From DATBHM01 sp963772375 (GTDB lineage: Bacteria; Actinomycetota; UBA4738; JACQTL01), in assembly GCA_963772375.1 (NCBI GenBank), contig CAVYXG010000004.1, positions 310,001 through 374,000 of the forward strand: DNA of 64,000 nt. Direction: 5' to 3'. The notes under the pieces were generated by a model. The model did not search any database. It was not told the DNA's origin and saw only the letters and a program-made list of their open reading frames with translations. The stretch's first letter is position 1. The number at the start of each line of letters is the position of its first letter. Positions 1 to 8,680 of the stretch are shown piece after piece. The position numbers and the translations under genes were made by a program.

Positions 1-1378
1 ACACGTTCCGCATCATCGCGTCGTGGTCGCCGTCGAACCGGTCGACGTCGTAGCACCCCAGGGGGTTGGTGAGCACGTTCAGCAGGCACCGGTTGCAGTA
101 CGAGCAGGGCCGTTCGGCCCGATCACGCCCCGCGGCGAACTGCAGCGGCAGGTCGGGGTTGGCCATCAGCGGGCGGGCCATCGTCACGCCGTCGACCACG
201 CCGGACGTGATGGCGTCGCGGATGACCGACGCCGTCTGGAAACCACCGGCCACGATCACGGGGATGCGCAGCTCGGCCTTGATGCGCGCGGCGTCCTCGA
301 GCGCGATGCCCTCGATCGGCCGGTCGCCCCTCGACCGGTTCCACCTCCTGGTGAACAGCGGCCCGAGCGGCGACCGGAAGAACAGATAGTTCCGCAGCAC
401 GTGGGTCCCGGTGGGGATCATCGAGTGGTAGTTCTTCAGGATCTCGTCGACGGGGAAGTCCCCCGGCGGGTTGAACGGGTGTGGGAACCAGGCGCCGGTC
501 GACACGTGGATGGCGTCGGCGCCGCTTTCCTCGCACCACTTCGCCACCTGGATGGTGTCCTCGATCGTCGACCCGGGATCGGCCCAGGGGAGCAGCGCGT
601 CGTTGTGGTCGGTGCCGGAGAGCTTCACCTGGACGTGGTAGCCGTTCCCGACCGCCGCGCGGACCGAGGCCAGCACCTCGAGCAGCAGCCGGGCCCGGTT
701 CCGGAGCGTCCCGCCGTAGTCGTCGGTCCGCCGGTTGATCGCCGGCGAGAGGTACTGCGTGAACAGATACCCGTTGCAGGCGTGGATCTCGACGCCGTCG
801 AGGCCCGCCTCCTTCGCCCGCCGTGCCGCCTGCCCGAACTGGTCGACGACCTCCCGGATCTCGCCGAGGCTCATCCTCCGGTTCTCGAACCCGTGGAACG
901 CGTCGGTCTTGCTCCCGACGCCGATCCGCACCTTTCCGTCGTTCTCCACCCCGGGGATGTCCTGCTGCCGGCCGGAGTGGCTGATCTGCAGGATGAACGC
1001 GCAGCCCTGGCGATGGCAGCCCTCCCCGACGGCGCGCCAGAACGGGATCTTGTCGTCGTCGTCGCAGAATGCGTAGTTGGGCAGCACCCGTCCGCGGACG
1101 TGCACCGGCGAGTGCGCGGAGATGATCGCCCCGACACCGCCCGCCGCGAAGCGTTCCTCCCAGTTCACCCGGGCCTGCGTGCCCGAGCCGTCGTAGTTGT
1201 CGATCCGCCCCGAGATGCTCGAGCGGAACAGCCGGTTCTTGACCGTGAGGTTCCGGAACTCGAACGGCCGGAAGATCGGGTCGCCGGCGTCGGCCGCGCT
1301 CTCGGCGGGGGCGGTGCTCCGGCGGGGGGATCGGGGCTCGGCCACGGGTGCGAAGCATAGGGGTTCGGCAGTACCCAT
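1..1378 (-). CDS. Old Yellow Enzyme-type NADH:flavin oxidoreductase (3' end cut by window)
   Basis: This is an FMN-dependent ene-reductase of the Old Yellow Enzyme / 2,4-dienoyl-CoA reductase superfamily. Reading the minus strand gives PIFRPFEFRNLTVKNRLFRS near the start, the usual opening of the barrel, then ARPLMANPDLPLQFAAG near the end. This is followed by a Cys cluster (PCSYCNRCL, about positions 83-109) that in dienoyl-CoA reductase and trimethylamine dehydrogenase relatives binds a 4Fe-4S cluster. The gene runs off the left edge, so at least 459 residues are present and a C-terminal extension cannot be judged. The start is ATG at 1378; a GTG at 1345 is an alternative, and neither has a clear ribosome site. 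The substrate is unknown. Confidence 0.85.
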   Translation of the reverse strand, partial: MGTAEPLCFAPVAEPRSPRRSTAPAESAADAGDPIFRPFEFRNLTVKNRLFRSSISGRIDNYDGSGTQARVNWEERFAAGGVGAIISAHSPVHVRGRVLPNYAFCDDDDKIPFWRAVGEGCHRQGCAFILQISHSGRQQDIPGVENDGKVRIGVGSKTDAFHGFENRRMSLGEIREVVDQFGQAARRAKEAGLDGVEIHACNGYLFTQYLSPAINRRTDDYGGTLRNRARLLLEVLASVRAAVGNGYHVQVKLSGTDHNDALLPWADPGSTIEDTIQVAKWCEESGADAIHVSTGAWFPHPFNPPGDFPVDEILKNYHSMIPTGTHVLRNYLFFRSPLGPLFTRRWNRSRGDRPIEGIALEDAARIKAELRIPVIVAGGFQTASVIRDAITSGVVDGVTMARPLMANPDLPLQFAAGRDRAERPCSYCNRCLLNVLTNPLGCYDVDRFDGDHDAMMRNV

Positions 1379-1438
1379 TCGACTGCGTCCGTGGCACGAT
1401 GCCTCCGCCGAGGCATAGCATCGATGGGGAGGGATCCG

Positions 1439-2593
1439 GTGAACAGGCTCACGAGAGCACTGGCAGCGGTCGGAGCCGTCGCGACGACGCTGTTCGCCCA
1501 GGGACCCTCGGCGTCCGCGGGCTTCGTGTGCAATGCGACGTTCCATGTGGCGACGAGCCCGTCCGCGCCATCGGGCGACACGTACCTCCAGGACGTCGAC
1601 GCGAGCTCGCCGTCGGTCGCGTGGGCGGTCGGCCAGGGGAACGACCGGGGCTTCTCGATGCGCTGGAACGGGGCGGCCTGGACCGCGGTCCCGGTCCCGG
1701 CCGTCGGCTCCGGGGAAGCCCTCGCCGCCGTCGCGGTGCTCGCGCCCCACGACGTCTGGGCCGCGGGCGAGTACTCCAACAGCCACGGGAAGGGCCGCTC
1801 GCTCCTGCTCCACCGGAGGAAGGGCGGCTGGGTGCACATCGCGTCACCGAACCCCAGCACCGTCGACAACGAGCTCTACGAGTTGTCGCCCGTCGCGCCC
1901 AACGACATCTGGACGGCCGGGACGACGAAGATCGGCGGCGTCATCCACGGACTCGTCGCGCACTGGAACGGCACGAAGTGGAAGCGCGTCCCGTTCCCGG
2001 TGGTGGGGACCGGCGACAACTACGTCGAGGGTCTGGCGGCGGCCGGGAAGAACGACGTCTGGATCGCCATCCAATTCGTCGGCTCGGCGAGCGGCCACGA
2101 CCGGTTGGCCACGTTCCACCGCGTCGGCGCAGCCTGGCACCGCGTTCCCATCTCGCAGCCGACGAGCGGCAAGGTCGAGCCCCGTTCGCTGCTGGCGCTC
2201 TCCTCCGACTCGGTGTGGCTGACGGGGTTCTACGACGACGGCGCCACCACGCCGGGCCTCTTCGAGCACTGGGACGGGATCCACTGGGTCCAGTTCGCCG
2301 GCGTGGACCCATCGAACAGCGTGTTCATGGAGGCCCTCGCCGCCCTCGGCCCCCACTCCGTGTACGCGTTCGGCGACTACCACCATGGGTCGCGCTTCGA
2401 TACGCTCGTCGAGCGGTTCACCGGGACCTCGTGGCACCGCGTCACGTCGTCCAATCCGGGGACCTCCGGCATCAACGAGCTGTTCGGAGGCGCCGCCGCT
2501 GCCGCCGGTTCGCAGAAGCGGGTGTGGGCCGTGGGGCTCGCCGAACCCGGGGGGACGACGGAGCAGGCCCTCGTCGAACAGGCCTGCCCGTAG
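1439..2593 (+). CDS. secreted seven-repeat beta-propeller-like protein
   Basis: This is a 384-residue predicted secreted protein. GTG at 1439 is chosen because GGGAGGG lies at a good distance upstream; in-frame starts at 1391 and 1424 lack this. The N-terminus has two Arg residues, a hydrophobic stretch (ALAAVGAVATTLFAQG) and Ala-rich cleavage-like residues. Seven repeats end in a W/Y-x-x-G core: SVAWAVG, DVWAAG, DIWTAG, DVWIAI, SVWLTG, SVYAFG and RVWAVG. Each is followed by a W-rich strand such as RWNGAAW or HWNGTKW. Seven such repeats fit a seven-bladed propeller fold. No catalytic residues are evident, so a binding or structural role outside the cell is inferred only. Confidence 0.75.
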   Translation: MNRLTRALAAVGAVATTLFAQGPSASAGFVCNATFHVATSPSAPSGDTYLQDVDASSPSVAWAVGQGNDRGFSMRWNGAAWTAVPVPAVGSGEALAAVAVLAPHDVWAAGEYSNSHGKGRSLLLHRRKGGWVHIASPNPSTVDNELYELSPVAPNDIWTAGTTKIGGVIHGLVAHWNGTKWKRVPFPVVGTGDNYVEGLAAAGKNDVWIAIQFVGSASGHDRLATFHRVGAAWHRVPISQPTSGKVEPRSLLALSSDSVWLTGFYDDGATTPGLFEHWDGIHWVQFAGVDPSNSVFMEALAALGPHSVYAFGDYHHGSRFDTLVERFTGTSWHRVTSSNPGTSGINELFGGAAAAAGSQKRVWAVGLAEPGGTTEQALVEQACP

Positions 2594-2785
2594 CGGCCTG
2601 CAGGCGCTCGACAGAACGCATCCGCCGTCCGCACACGCACGACGTTCCCGGACGTCGTGCCCCTCTGCCCCAAGGGATGAGTTCGGGGGCGCCGGTCGGT
2701 CGGGACACGTGTGTTCGAAACGACTGGAGCGAGAGGCCGTTTGCGCGCCCCCGGAAGCAGGACCCTCACCTTTATCAGAATGTTC

Positions 2786-2816
2786 ATTTGACAAATATCC
2801 GAGATCGAGTAATCTG
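2786..2816 (+). promoter_or_regulatory. leaderless promoter and candidate operator of the PadR gene
   Basis: TTGACA (2788-2793) and TAATCT (2810-2815) are spaced 16 bp apart. The -10-like box ends 7 nt before the ATG at 2823, so transcription would begin at or next to the start codon. ATTTG-A-CAAAT (2786-2796) is an inverted repeat lying over the -35 box, where a repressor would block polymerase. The region is locally AT-rich in GC-rich surroundings. Autoregulation by the PadR product is inferred. Confidence 0.6.
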
Positions 2817-2822
2817 CCCACC

Positions 2823-3485
2823 ATGACTCCACGGAACCGACGCAACCCACTCGCCCTCGCGATCCTCAGCTGCCTGTACGAGCGGCCGATGCACCCGTAC
2901 GAGGTGGCCCAGACGCTCCGGCAGCGGGCCAAGCACGAGAGCATCCGGCTGAACTATGGCTCGCTGTACAGCGTCGTGGAGAGCCTCGACCGATCCGGCC
3001 TGATCACAGCACGGGAGACCGTCCGGGAGGGCCGCCGTCCCGAGCGCACGGTGTACGAGATCACCGACGTGGGCGCCCGCGAGCTCGTCGAATGGCTCTC
3101 CGATCTGGTCTCAGCGCCGGTCAAGGAGTACCTGCAGTTCGAGGCCGCGCTGTCGCTGCTGCCGGTCCTCTCGCCCGAGGAAGCGGCGGAGTTGCTGAGC
3201 GAGCGGGCGAACGCCCTCCTGGTCCAGATCGCCATGCGTCGGGGGGCGCGGACCAGCGCGGAACACCAGGGCCTGCCGCGACTGTTCACCATCGAGGACG
3301 AGTATCTGGAGATGCTGCAGGAGGCCGAGCTCGAGTGGGTCGAGCGGCTGGTGAAGGAGATCGAGGGCGGCTCGCTGGAGGGCATCGAGCAGTGGCGCGC
3401 CTGGCACGAGCACCTGTCCGCCGGGAACGCGCCGGTCCCGGCACCGGATGGGGACGGCGACACGAAACGGGGAGGAACGGCATGA
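2823..3485 (+). CDS. PadR-family transcriptional regulator
   Basis: This is a 220-residue repressor of the PadR family. The N-terminal winged helix (about residues 8-85) has the family pattern LAILSCLYERPMHPYEVAQ, then LNYGSLYSVVESLDRSGLI and the wing TVYEITDVGARELVEWL. The C-terminal half is helical and Glu-rich, as in long PadR proteins where it mediates dimerisation. The stop overlaps the start of the ABC ATPase (ATGA). The regulator therefore probably heads and controls a three-gene exporter operon, a common arrangement in which the exported compound is the inducer. Confidence 0.92.
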   Translation: MTPRNRRNPLALAILSCLYERPMHPYEVAQTLRQRAKHESIRLNYGSLYSVVESLDRSGLITARETVREGRRPERTVYEITDVGARELVEWLSDLVSAPVKEYLQFEAALSLLPVLSPEEAAELLSERANALLVQIAMRRGARTSAEHQGLPRLFTIEDEYLEMLQEAELEWVERLVKEIEGGSLEGIEQWRAWHEHLSAGNAPVPAPDGDGDTKRGGTA

Positions 3486-4486
3486 CGGCAACGATCGAGG
3501 CCGAGGGCCTCACCAAGCGGTACGGGAAGACCGTCGCACTCGACGGCCTGGACCTCGTGGCCCATCACGGCCAGGTGCTGGCGGTGCTCGGCCCGAACGG
3601 CGCCGGCAAGACGACATTCGTCCGGGCGGTCGCGACGCTGCTCCGGCTGGACGGCGGGACGCTCCGGGTCGCCGGACACGACGTGCGCCGCGAGCCGGCC
3701 GAGGTCCGCAGGCAGATCGGACTCGCCGGGCAGTTCGCCGCGGTCGAGCCGACCATGACGGGGCGCGAGAACCTCGAGATGGTGGCCCGGCTGTTCGGCC
3801 AGGACGTCGCGACCGCGAGGGCGAACTCCGCGATCGTGCTCGGGCAGATGGGGCTCGAGGAGGCAGCCGACCGGCTGGTCCGGACCTACTCGGGCGGCAT
3901 GCGGCGCAAGCTCGACCTCGGGGCGTCGCTGGTCGGCGCCCCCCGGCTGCTGCTCCTCGACGAGCCGACCACGGGGCTGGACCCGCGTTCCCGGCTCGAC
4001 CTGTGGGACGCCATCCGGGACCTCGTGGACGGCGGAACCGACGTGCTCCTCACGACGCAGTACCTGGACGAGGCCGACCACCTCGCGTCGAACATCGTGA
4101 TCATCGACCACGGGAAGGCGATCGCGAACGGGACGCCGGCCGAGCTCAAGCGCCGGGCGGGACGCAGCGTGATCGAGGCGCACGTCCGAACGAACGACGA
4201 CATCCCGGTCGTGGCACACGCGCTCGAGCGGCTCTCCGGGAGCGAGGCGACGGTCGACGAGGCCACACGTCGTGTGAGCATCGGCGTCGACGGCGACGGC
4301 GACCACGTCTCGACGTGGGCCCGGATGCTGGAGGACCTCTCCGATTCCATCGACGACATCGCGCTGCGCCCACCGAAGCTCGACGAGGTGTTCCTGGCGC
4401 TTACCGGCCAGGCCCTCGAGGAGGAACCGGCCGAGGGGCAGCGGAAGCGGGGCCGTTCGACGGCCGCCGCGGGCGCCTCCAACTGA
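3482..4486 (+). CDS. DrrA-type ABC exporter ATPase
   Basis: This is a 334-residue nucleotide-binding subunit of an ABC-2 type drug exporter. Visible motifs are Walker A GPNGAGKTT (about residues 40-48), signature YSGGMRRK, Walker B LLLLDEPTTGLD and the switch region TTQYLDEAD. In that switch Gln replaces the usual His, as is typical of the DrrA/daunorubicin-resistance group. A C-terminal DUF4162-like extension follows and ends in a Lys/Arg-rich tail. ATG overlaps the PadR stop by 4 nt. It pairs with the permease starting 30 nt downstream. Confidence 0.93.
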   Translation: MTATIEAEGLTKRYGKTVALDGLDLVAHHGQVLAVLGPNGAGKTTFVRAVATLLRLDGGTLRVAGHDVRREPAEVRRQIGLAGQFAAVEPTMTGRENLEMVARLFGQDVATARANSAIVLGQMGLEEAADRLVRTYSGGMRRKLDLGASLVGAPRLLLLDEPTTGLDPRSRLDLWDAIRDLVDGGTDVLLTTQYLDEADHLASNIVIIDHGKAIANGTPAELKRRAGRSVIEAHVRTNDDIPVVAHALERLSGSEATVDEATRRVSIGVDGDGDHVSTWARMLEDLSDSIDDIALRPPKLDEVFLALTGQALEEEPAEGQRKRGRSTAAAGASN

Positions 4487-4515
4487 AGGACCGCACGAGA
4501 AAGGACCGAGTGACG

Positions 4516-5337
4516 ATGGCAGCCACGACGACCACCACCAGGCTCTCCCCCGCGACCCAGCCCACCACGCTCCTCGCGAGCACGCTGGTAGTCGCGAGAC
4601 GCGCCCTGAGGAAGTTCATGCGGACGCCGCAGCTCGTGGTGCTCGGAACGATCCAGGGTGTGATGTTCCTGCTGATCTTCCGGTACGTGTTCGGCGGCGC
4701 GATCGGCGTCCCCGGGATCGACTACGTGAACTTCCTCGTCCCGGGGTTCATCACGACCGGCGTGCTGTTCGGGGGCATGGGCGCATCGATCGCGATGGCC
4801 GAGGACATGGAACAGGGCTTCGTCGACCGGCTCCGGTCGCTGCCGATGCCACGGTCCTCGGTGCTGACGGGTCGTTCCGTCGCGGACACGTTGATCCAGG
4901 CCTGGAGCACCACGCTGATGGTCATCATCGGGTTCGTGGTGGGTTTCCGGATCCACGGCACGATCGGCGAGGCGATCCTGGCGTACCTGCTGCTGATCGT
5001 GTTCGGGTTCGCGTTCGAATGGTTGTTCCTCACGCTGGGGATGGTCGCGGGGAACGCGCAGGCCGCCCAGGGCATGGCGCTGCTGGTGTTCCCGTTCACG
5101 TTCATCTCCAGCGCATTCGTCCCGGTGAACACGTTGCCGGGCGTGCTGAAGGTGATCGCCGAGCACCAGCCGATCACGTACATGGTGAACGCCGTCCGAG
5201 CCCTGACGCAGGGCCGCGCGGCGGAGATCCTCCTCGGTCACCCTGCGAGCTACTGGGTGTCGCGCTCGCTGCTGTGGTGCGTGGTGCTGGTGGCGATCTT
5301 CGCGCCGCTCGCCATCGGCCGGTACCGCCGCGGCTGA
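4516..5337 (+). CDS. DrrB-type ABC-2 exporter permease
   Basis: This is a 273-residue inner-membrane permease with about six hydrophobic segments and the ABC-2 pattern FRYVFGGAIGVPGIDYVNFL...PGFITTGVLFGG, EDMEQGFVDRLRSLPMPRSSVLTGR, and FISSAFVPVNTLPGVLKVIAEHQP. These match DrrB-type drug export proteins. The start is ambiguous: GTG at 4510 has AAGGA at better spacing, while ATG at 4516 is the stronger codon. It forms the transport unit with the preceding ATPase; the PadR gene is the likely local controller. The substrate is unknown. Confidence 0.92.
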   Translation: MAATTTTTRLSPATQPTTLLASTLVVARRALRKFMRTPQLVVLGTIQGVMFLLIFRYVFGGAIGVPGIDYVNFLVPGFITTGVLFGGMGASIAMAEDMEQGFVDRLRSLPMPRSSVLTGRSVADTLIQAWSTTLMVIIGFVVGFRIHGTIGEAILAYLLLIVFGFAFEWLFLTLGMVAGNAQAAQGMALLVFPFTFISSAFVPVNTLPGVLKVIAEHQPITYMVNAVRALTQGRAAEILLGHPASYWVSRSLLWCVVLVAIFAPLAIGRYRRG

Positions 5338-5357
5338 GCCTCGGGAATGGATCGATC

Positions 5358-5986
5358 TTGACGGACGACGGGTACTTCGGCGAGCGGGTCGCCGCGGGCT
5401 ACGACGAGTTCGAGGCCGACGCGTTCGATCCGGCGTTCGTCGAGTCCATCGTCGATTTCCTGGCACCGATCGCCGGCGACGGCCGGGCGCTGGAATTTGG
5501 GGTCGGGACCGGGCGCATCGCCCTTCCGCTGGCCGCGCGCGGCGTCCCCGTGCACGGCATCGACCTGTCGAACGCGATGGTGGCGCGTCTGATGGCGCCT
5601 GCTTCCGGAACGCGGCCGCCCACCTCGAGCCCGGTGGATGCTTCGTGATCGAGGTCGGCGTGCCGGAACTCCGGCTCCTCCCGCCGGGCGAGCACCTCCG
5701 CGCGTTCTACGTCGCCGACACTCGGTGGGGCATCGACGAGTTCGACGTCGCCACGCAGGGCCTGACATCGCACCACTTCTCGAACGTCGACGGGCGAATC
5801 GAGCGTGTGTCGATCCCGTTCCGCTACGTGTGGCCGGCCGAGCTCGACCTCATGGCCGAGATGGCCGGCATGCGTCTTCGGGAACGCTGGGCCGGCTGGA
5901 ACCGCGAGCCCTTCACCAATGAGAGCCGCCAGCACGTCTCCGTGTGGGAGAAGACGGCTCCAGGCCCGTCGCGGGCTCAGCCGTAG
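5358..5986 (+). pseudogene. class I SAM methyltransferase, internally deleted and out of frame
   Basis: The N-terminal part (TTG at 5358) reads a normal SAM-binding fold: ALEFGVGTGRIALPLAARG, then GIDLSNAMVARL. After about 5595 the reading continues in frame to a stop at 5648. The family sequence instead resumes in another frame (FRNAAAHLEPGGCFVIEVG, then PFRYVWPAELDLMAEMAGM) and runs to 5986. Relatives from memory carry about 45 residues between these parts, so roughly 130 nt are missing here, not one base. The product should be non-functional unless the sequence is misassembled. It lies just downstream of the ABC exporter. Confidence 0.75.
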
Positions 5987-6198
5987 GTCAGGCCGTAGTC
6001 CTCCATCAGGCCCTCCACGTAGCGGTGGAACGCCAGGTGGTCGGAGCGGAACTCGCGGGACTCGCCGTCCTTCGTGGCCGTGACCACGTCGAAGGACGTC
6101 GAGCCCTCGCGTTCCTCACGCAGGCCGGACGGCTCCCAGCCGTCCTCGATGGCCTGTTGGAGCTCGGCCATCACCGGGTCGTCTCCCCAGCCCGCCAT
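5977..6198 (-). CDS. small hypothetical protein, 73 aa
   Basis: This is a 73-residue acidic, Glu-rich protein with mixed helix and strand character (FDVVTATKDGESREFRSDHL), no transmembrane segment and no motif I recognise. It lies directly downstream of rho in the same direction (84 nt gap), so it may be the last gene of that operon. It converges on the damaged methyltransferase with a 10-nt overlap. No ribosome site precedes the ATG. The protein-like composition and the position support a gene, but the function is unknown. Confidence 0.55.
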   Translation of the reverse strand: MAGWGDDPVMAELQQAIEDGWEPSGLREEREGSTSFDVVTATKDGESREFRSDHLAFHRYVEGLMEDYGLTYG

Positions 6199-6282
6199 TT
6201 AGATCGGGGGGCTACCGCTCGGCTTCACGGACCAATCTCCTCCTGTCGTGCGGCCTCGCTCTCGAGGCCCCCGAACCCCCAT

Positions 6283-7995
6283 CTAGCCGCTCGGAGCCTT
6301 CGCGATCTCGCGGAGGAACTGCTCGTTGGACTTGGTCGCGCGGACCTTGTCGATGAGCAGCTCCAGCGAGGCCGCCGGGTCCAGGGCGTGCAGCACGCGC
6401 CGGAGCCGCCACACCAGGGCGAGCTCCTCGTTGGACATGAGCAGCTCCTCCTTGCGGGTGCCGGAGGCCTCGACGTTGATCGCCGGGAAGATGCGCTTCT
6501 CCGACAGCTGCCGGTCGAGCCGGATCTCCCAGTTCCCGGTGCCCTTGAACTCCTCGAAGATCCCCTCGTCCATCCGGGACCCGGTCTCGACGAGCGCGGA
6601 GGCGATGATCGTCACCGACCCGCCCTCCTCGATGTTCCGCGCGGCCCCGAAGAACCGGCGCGGCGGGTACAGGGCGGTCGAGTCGATGCCGCCCGAGAGG
6701 ATCTTGCCGGAGGCCGGCGCCGCGAGGTTGTACGCCCGCGCCAGCCGGGTGATGGAGTCGAGCACGATGGCCACGTCCTTGCCCATCTCGGCCAGGCGCT
6801 TGGCCCGCTCGAGCACGAGCTCGGTGACCTGGATGTGCTGGTCCGGTGGCTTGTCGAACGTCGAGTACACGACCTCCGCCGCCGCCACCGTCCGCTGCCA
6901 GTCGGTGACCTCCTCCGGCCGTTCGTCGACCAGCAGGATGATCATGTGCAGCTCGGGGTCCGCGTTGATGAACCCGTTGGCGATCTGCTTCAGGACCGTG
7001 GTCTTCCCGGCCTTCGGCGGGGACACGACCATGCCGCGCTGGCCCTTCCCGATCGGAGCGATGAGGTCGATGATCCGCTCGCTCACCGCGGTGGGTTCGT
7101 TCTCCAGGCGGATGCGCTCGTCCGGGAACAGCGGCGTCAGCTTGTCGAACACCGGCCGCGTCTTCGCGGTCTCGGCGTCCATGCCGTTCACCGAGTCGAT
7201 CCGGAGCAGGGCGTAGTACTTCTCGTTGTCCTTGGGCCGCCGGATGGCGCCCTCGACGGTGTCGCCCTTGCGCAGGGCGAACCGCCGGATCTGGGAGAGC
7301 GAGACGTACACGTCGTCCGGGCCCGGCAGGTACCCGGAGGTCCGGAGGAACCCGTACCCCTCGGGCAGAACGTCGAGCAGCCCGACGCGAACCGGCGCCT
7401 CGGCGAGCTCCTGCTCGCGCTCCTCGACCTCGCGCTGGCGGCGCTCCTCGCGGTTGCGGCGGCGCTCCTCGCGGCTCGGGCGCCGGCGCTGGCCGTCGCC
7501 CTGCCGCTGGCCGTCGCCCTGCCGCTGGCCGCCCTGGCCCTGCTGGTTCTGGCCGCCGCGGTCTCCGCGGTCCCCGCGATCGCCGCCCTGCCGACGGTCG
7601 CCCTGGCGGTCGCCGCCCTGACGATCGCCGCCCTGGCGTTCGGTCCGTTCCTCGGTGGCGACGGAACCCTCGCCGACGGAATCGGCCGACGACGAGGACT
7701 CGCCCTCGGAGGAGGCCTCCGCCGGCGCGCTCACCTGGCCGTTCGGCGTGGACTCGGACTCGATGCCCGGCCCGCCCGGCTCGTCGGCCAGGATCTCGCC
7801 GGCCGCCGGTTCGCCGCCCGGAGCGGCCCCGCCGTTGCCGGAGGAACCACCTCCGTTCGACCGAACGATCGCGTCGATCAGCTCGGCCTTGCGCATACCG
7901 CGCTTCACACTGACCCCGAGGGTTTCGGCGATGGTCTGCAGCTCGGCGACCTGCTTGCCCTCGAGGGTGGACTTCTCAACTGTTTCGGGGGCCAA
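6283..7995 (-). CDS. rho: transcription termination factor Rho
   Basis: This is a 570-residue hexameric RNA-dependent ATPase that terminates transcription. It has an N-terminal Rho_N helix domain (about 1-48), then a long low-complexity insert (about 50-195) rich in Gly, Arg, Gln and Asp with RQGGD/RGD repeats. The RNA-binding domain (GYGFLRTSGYLPGPDDVYVS) and the ATPase follow, with Walker A SPPKAGKTT, QHIQVTELVLERAKR and LDSITRLARAYN. Actinobacterial Rho proteins typically carry such inserts. The start is TTG, one base after the transaldolase stop; its ribosome site AAGGAAGGAG lies inside the transaldolase 3' end, implying translational coupling. Confidence 0.97.
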   Translation of the reverse strand: MAPETVEKSTLEGKQVAELQTIAETLGVSVKRGMRKAELIDAIVRSNGGGSSGNGGAAPGGEPAAGEILADEPGGPGIESESTPNGQVSAPAEASSEGESSSSADSVGEGSVATEERTERQGGDRQGGDRQGDRRQGGDRGDRGDRGGQNQQGQGGQRQGDGQRQGDGQRRRPSREERRRNREERRQREVEEREQELAEAPVRVGLLDVLPEGYGFLRTSGYLPGPDDVYVSLSQIRRFALRKGDTVEGAIRRPKDNEKYYALLRIDSVNGMDAETAKTRPVFDKLTPLFPDERIRLENEPTAVSERIIDLIAPIGKGQRGMVVSPPKAGKTTVLKQIANGFINADPELHMIILLVDERPEEVTDWQRTVAAAEVVYSTFDKPPDQHIQVTELVLERAKRLAEMGKDVAIVLDSITRLARAYNLAAPASGKILSGGIDSTALYPPRRFFGAARNIEEGGSVTIIASALVETGSRMDEGIFEEFKGTGNWEIRLDRQLSEKRIFPAINVEASGTRKEELLMSNEELALVWRLRRVLHALDPAASLELLIDKVRATKSNEQFLREIAKAPSG

Positions 7996-7996
7996 C

Positions 7997-8680
7997 TCAG
8001 GCTCCTTCCTTCTGCGCCGAGCCGCCAGATGACAGCTCGTCGTGCAACTTCTTCCAATCCGCGTCGAACTGGGTCAGGCCCTTGTCCGTCAGCGGATGCC
8101 TGACCATCTTCTGGAACACCTCGAACGGCAGCGTCGCGATGTCCGCGCCGGCCAGGGCCGCCTCCACCACGTGCATCGGGTGGCGGAGCGACGCCGCGAG
8201 GACCTCGGTCTCGTACCCCTGGACCTCGTAGATCTCGCAGATCTGCCGCAGCGCGTGCATGCCGTCCGCCGCGGCGTCGTCGATGCGCCCGATGAACGGC
8301 GACACGATGTACGCGCCGATCTCCGCGGCCAGGATGGCCTGCGTCGGGGAGAACACCAGCGTCACGTTGATGCGGATGCCCTCGTCGGTGAGGCGCTTGC
8401 CGGCCTCGAGGCCCGCCGGCGTCATCGGGACCTTCACGACCGCGTTGTCGCCCTTGGCGGCGAGCTGGAGGCCCTGTTCGTACATCGGGCCCGCCTCGGG
8501 CTCCGTGGTCTCGAGCGAGACGTCGCCGGGGACCTCGGAGAGGATCTCCTTCCAGACCTGCTCGGGGTCGGCGTGCTCCTTGCCGACCAGGGTGGGGTTG
8601 GTGGTGACGCCCCGCAGCACCCCCCACCGGTTGATCTCGCGGATCTCCTCGATGCTCGCCGTGTCCAGGAACAGCCTCAT
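7997..8680 (-). CDS. tal: transaldolase (fructose-6-phosphate aldolase-like short type)
   Basis: This is a 227-residue short transaldolase: MRLFLDTASIEEIREINRWG, GVTTNPTLV, then VVKVPMTPAGLEAGKRL containing the Schiff-base Lys, and SPFIGRIDD. The length fits the FSA/TalC type of about 215-230 residues. It transfers dihydroxyacetone units in the non-oxidative pentose phosphate pathway, or acts as a fructose-6-phosphate aldolase. The ATG overlaps the stop of the preceding 2-phosphoglycerate kinase gene (ATGA), and rho follows after 1 nt, so four genes here are co-transcribed. Confidence 0.95.
   Translation of the reverse strand: MRLFLDTASIEEIREINRWGVLRGVTTNPTLVGKEHADPEQVWKEILSEVPGDVSLETTEPEAGPMYEQGLQLAAKGDNAVVKVPMTPAGLEAGKRLTDEGIRINVTLVFSPTQAILAAEIGAYIVSPFIGRIDDAAADGMHALRQICEIYEVQGYETEVLAASLRHPMHVVEAALAGADIATLPFEVFQKMVRHPLTDKGLTQFDADWKKLHDELSSGGSAQKEGA

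Noticed and set aside
23..1360. 445-codon plus-strand open frame at the left edge
   Set aside because: It is antisense to the Old Yellow Enzyme-type gene, whose motifs on the minus strand are clear.
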